Shown here: piece by piece, positions 62,053 to 64,000 of the stretch
Numbering within the stretch: position 1 is the stretch's first letter
Layout of the letters: each line of letters begins with the position of its first letter
Assembly (NCBI GenBank): GCA_942493035.1
Contig: OW818666.1
Coordinates: forward strand, 2,852,001-2,916,000
Source: WRGT01 sp942493035
GTDB lineage: Bacteria; Spirochaetota; UBA4802; UBA5550
DNA length: 64,000 nt
Direction: 5' to 3'
Position numbers and translations under genes: made by a program
Notes under the pieces: model-generated
Databases searched by the model: none
The model's input: the letters and a program-made list of their open reading frames with translations, nothing else
What the model was told of the DNA's origin: nothing

Positions 62053-62972
62053 CAGAACTCCCCCATAATCTTAATCTCTGTTTCAAGACTTATCCCTGTC
62101 TGCTTAAAGACAGTCTCCTGCACATGCCGTATTAGATTATATATGTCGCAGGATTGAGCATCGCCTGTATTTATAATAAAATTGGTATGCTTTTCGGACA
62201 CCGCGGCTCCCCCTATTCTGCACCCTTTAAGGCCGCTGTCATTAATCAGTTTCCATGAAGAGTGTCCCTCCGGATTTTTAAAAACAGACCCTGCTGAGGG
62301 ATAATCCATTGGATGCTTGCTCCACCTGTCCTTAATAATATCCTCAACGCACTTCCCTATTTCATCGGGATTATCAGCTTCAGGGAGAGAGAAGAGCCCT
62401 CCGGTAATTACTGTATTTTCAGGGAGATTCATTTTTCTGTAACCGGAAATATCAGCTCCGGCATCAACCTCAAAAACTTTTCCGTTATAATCCACTCCAC
62501 GGATCTTTTTAAGTATATCGACAAAGCACCCCATATATGTCCCGGCGTTCATAAAGATGCCACCTCCCACTGACCCGGGAATACCTGCCATAAACTCAAC
62601 ACCGCCGAAACCTGCACCGATAGCTTCACTTATAAACCGTTCCTTGCTGAGAGCCGCACCCGCATAAATAAACTCTCCGGACATACCAAAACCGGTTTCA
62701 ATCCCTGAAACTTTAACAACAGCACCTCGAAGCCCTTTATCACTTATCAGAAGGTTAGATCCGCCGCCTATAATATGAAACGGGATACCCTCCCCTGTCA
62801 GCACAGGCATGATTGACGAGAGGGAATCTTCATTAAAAGGCTCGATGAGAATATCCGCATTACCGCCGGTTTTAAAAGTTGTGCAGAGGGATAGAGATGA
62901 ATTGAAATCAATTTTACCGGAGTTTGAAATCTCTTTTACTGCATTTTCTGAAATTATATTATTAGTACACAT
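62052..62972 (-). CDS. murB: UDP-N-acetylenolpyruvoylglucosamine reductase
   Basis: Makes UDP-N-acetylmuramate in peptidoglycan synthesis. The 306-residue length fits type II MurB. FKTGGNADILIEP and IIGGGSNLLISD are the FAD-binding loops. GIPGSVGGGIFMNAGTYMG, and YPSAGSVFKNPEGH with its active-site Ser, follow. A GCAGGAT site precedes the ATG. The gene is first of two, overlapping the exonuclease gene. A TTGACA sits on the minus strand at 63019-63014, so it may have its own promoter downstream of the candidate sRNA. Confidence 0.95.
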   Translation of the reverse strand: MCTNNIISENAVKEISNSGKIDFNSSLSLCTTFKTGGNADILIEPFNEDSLSSIMPVLTGEGIPFHIIGGGSNLLISDKGLRGAVVKVSGIETGFGMSGEFIYAGAALSKERFISEAIGAGFGGVEFMAGIPGSVGGGIFMNAGTYMGCFVDILKKIRGVDYNGKVFEVDAGADISGYRKMNLPENTVITGGLFSLPEADNPDEIGKCVEDIIKDRWSKHPMDYPSAGSVFKNPEGHSSWKLINDSGLKGCRIGGAAVSEKHTNFIINTGDAQSCDIYNLIRHVQETVFKQTGISLETEIKIMGEF

Positions 62973-63096
62973 TTTATCCTGCTTTTAGTGTATCATTTTA
63001 AGCAGGAGTATCATGTCAATAAAATTCATATTAAACAGATAAATTTTAATGCAACTATTAATAAAACGTAACGGCGATGCAAGTGAGATGTGGCAC

Positions 63097-63129
63097 AAAA
63101 AAAAGATCCCCCTGTTAATTTCAGGGGGA
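63097..63129 (-). terminator. Terminator of the candidate small RNA
   Basis: An 8-bp perfect C/G-rich stem with a 7-nt loop followed by CTTTTTTTT on the minus strand. It has no T-tract on the plus strand. Confidence 0.85.
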
Positions 63130-63205
63130 GATAAAGAGGAAGCAAAAATGTTAACTCAAAATACTAAGTCGGCATTCGAAAAACAAAAAACCGTCAAAAA
63201 CTTTT
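63097..63205 (-). ncRNA. Candidate small RNA of about 109 nt
   Basis: A minus-strand promoter (TTGACA 63241-63236, 18 bp, TAGAAT 63217-63212) is followed after about 80 nt by an intrinsic terminator. The hairpin is TCCCCCTG/CAGGGGGA at 63107-63129, and eight T residues follow on the minus strand (63104-63097). The RNA has a 5' stem (UCGAAAA/UUUUCGA) and an unpaired CU-rich stretch (GCUUCCUCUUU, then CUCCCCC), complementary to Shine-Dalgarno sequences. No good ORF is encoded on this strand. It could act by base pairing with mRNAs. It lies 125 nt upstream of murB. Confidence 0.5.
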
Positions 63206-63211
63206 CGATTT

Positions 63212-63241
63212 ATTCTAATCAGAACTAGTTTTACTTGTCAA
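63212..63241 (-). promoter_or_regulatory. Promoter of the candidate small RNA
   Basis: A perfect -35 TTGACA and a -10 TAGAAT separated by 18 bp on the minus strand. The rest of 62973-63553 holds no other supported gene. Confidence 0.6.
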
Positions 63242-63553
63242 ATATTATTTATCATAAATCTTATAATAATTCAATTAAATCTCTTTTTTTTTAACAAACT
63301 ATAAAGATTCATCGTCATAAACTTATCATTTACTAATATAAAAATGTAAAAATATACATTTTAAGTGAATTCCCATATAAATTCCGGAAAATATACATTT
63401 TTCGAAAATATTTCAATGAGCGGAGAGTTTTAAAAATCGCGGTCATTACACCCTTCGAAAAATAAAATTAGTACCATTATCAGATTTTCATTTCTAATAT
63501 TATATATCAGATAAGCCGATAAATATCCGAGGAGAAAACTTTTTATAATCACG

Positions 63554-64000
63554 ATGAAAAAGAGAGAACACAAAGTCATAATCCCCGACCTGAGGGAATT
63601 TACCGATGATAGCGGTAAAAAATGGGTTCAGACATCTACAGATGATCTTTTTTCAATAAAAGAACTAAATGAAATTATCACCTCAATTGAAAAAGAGAGG
63701 GCGAAGGATGAAGTTGTATTCGCAAGGATCGATTTTCAGAAGGTTGACAAAGAGTTTTACGATACGGCTGTTGAGCTTCAGCAGATAGTTCAGAAACAGA
63801 GTAAACTCCTTCAGAAATATGCTGCAGAGACTAAAAGAGTTATTGATAGAAAAAACCTCAAACTTAAAGAACTTATAGAATATATTAAACAACTCCATCA
63901 ATTCATAGCGCACATGAATGCCAACCCCGAAGACGCGGAAAACCTTAATATACCGGTTACATTCGGATATCCCGGAGATAGAACAGCAGATGTTGTTTCT
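63554..64000 (+). CDS. Coiled-coil protein of unknown function, 3' end outside the window
   Basis: 149 codons are visible from the ATG at 63554, open to the window edge. The sequence begins MKKREHKVIIPDLREFTDD. It is rich in Glu/Lys/Leu heptads over residues 50-120 (ELQQIVQKQSKLLQKY, KELIEYIKQLHQF), indicating a coiled coil. I recognise no family. No membrane helix is visible in the part present. The nearest GGAG is about 18 nt upstream, so the start may be wrong, but no better in-frame start exists. Confidence 0.6.
   Translation, partial: MKKREHKVIIPDLREFTDDSGKKWVQTSTDDLFSIKELNEIITSIEKERAKDEVVFARIDFQKVDKEFYDTAVELQQIVQKQSKLLQKYAAETKRVIDRKNLKLKELIEYIKQLHQFIAHMNANPEDAENLNIPVTFGYPGDRTADVVS

Noticed and set aside
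63148..63228. A 26-codon plus-strand ORF with a good AAGAGGAAG ribosome site
   Set aside because: It has no plus-strand promoter, and it overlaps the minus-strand candidate sRNA, whose promoter and terminator are stronger evidence. The purine-rich site is simply the complement of the CU-rich RNA stretch.

Overview
The window is AT-rich (roughly two-fifths G+C by eye) and comes from a diderm (Gram-negative-type), probably free-living, signal-rich bacterium. It encodes lipoproteins with lipoboxes, an OmpA-type lipoprotein resembling the Loa22 type of spirochaetes, Omp85/POTRA and beta-barrel outer-membrane proteins, MurB, many chemoreceptors and sensor proteins, and a PanP-type decarboxylase. 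This mix suits a spirochaete-like lineage (Spirochaetota), but no rRNA or ribosomal marker lies here, so the placement is an inference.

Layout. 1-5.6 kb: the 5' part of a nicotinamidase gene, an HXXEE membrane protein, an SDR oxidoreductase, an acyl-CoA dehydrogenase fused to a rubredoxin-like domain, and a MASE3 sensor with a single-domain response regulator. 5.9-15.1 kb: a dihaem cytochrome, a chemoreceptor with a CZB-like sensor, and a six-PAS hybrid histidine kinase followed by its HD-GYP response regulator. 15.3-18 kb: an MFS exporter, a SprA-related protein and a TIP30-like NAD(P)-binding protein. 18.1-27.7 kb: leuA behind a leucine attenuator whose 25-residue leader peptide is Leu-rich, a PanP-type decarboxylase, and two paralogous 721-residue CoA-transferases, each with its own TTGACA promoter. 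27.9-35.9 kb: a histidine-phosphatase protein, a DUF5684-like membrane protein, a diguanylate cyclase, AsnS, a divergent NAD-dependent DNA ligase and a Loa22-like lipoprotein. 36-41.9 kb: a three-gene operon with a cytoplasmic PQQ-type beta-propeller, a single-span membrane protein and a giant 1275-residue tubulin/FtsZ-superfamily protein. 42-53 kb: lipoproteins, a membrane-bound AraC regulator, a second chemoreceptor, RmuC, a repeat-containing surface lipoprotein and a PrsW-PilZ-cNMP-binding fusion. 53.4-64 kb: MiaA, MtaB, a CaiB/BaiF protein, an ArsR regulator overlapping an Omp85-like gene, MurB with a DnaQ-WYL fusion, a candidate sRNA and a partial coiled-coil gene.

Recurring themes are acyl-CoA chemistry (acyl-CoA dehydrogenase, CaiB/BaiF, two CoA-transferases), second-messenger signalling (GGDEF with an I-site, HD-GYP, PilZ plus cNBD) and tRNA modification (MiaA, MtaB). 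The intergenic spaces are seeded with palindromic repeats. The best defined is an element of almost constant 87-bp length with TAAC...GTTA ends, in at least seven copies, which looks like a TA-targeting MITE. The strongest candidates for undescribed biology are the giant-tubulin operon, the PrsW-PilZ-cNBD protease and the leucine attenuator.
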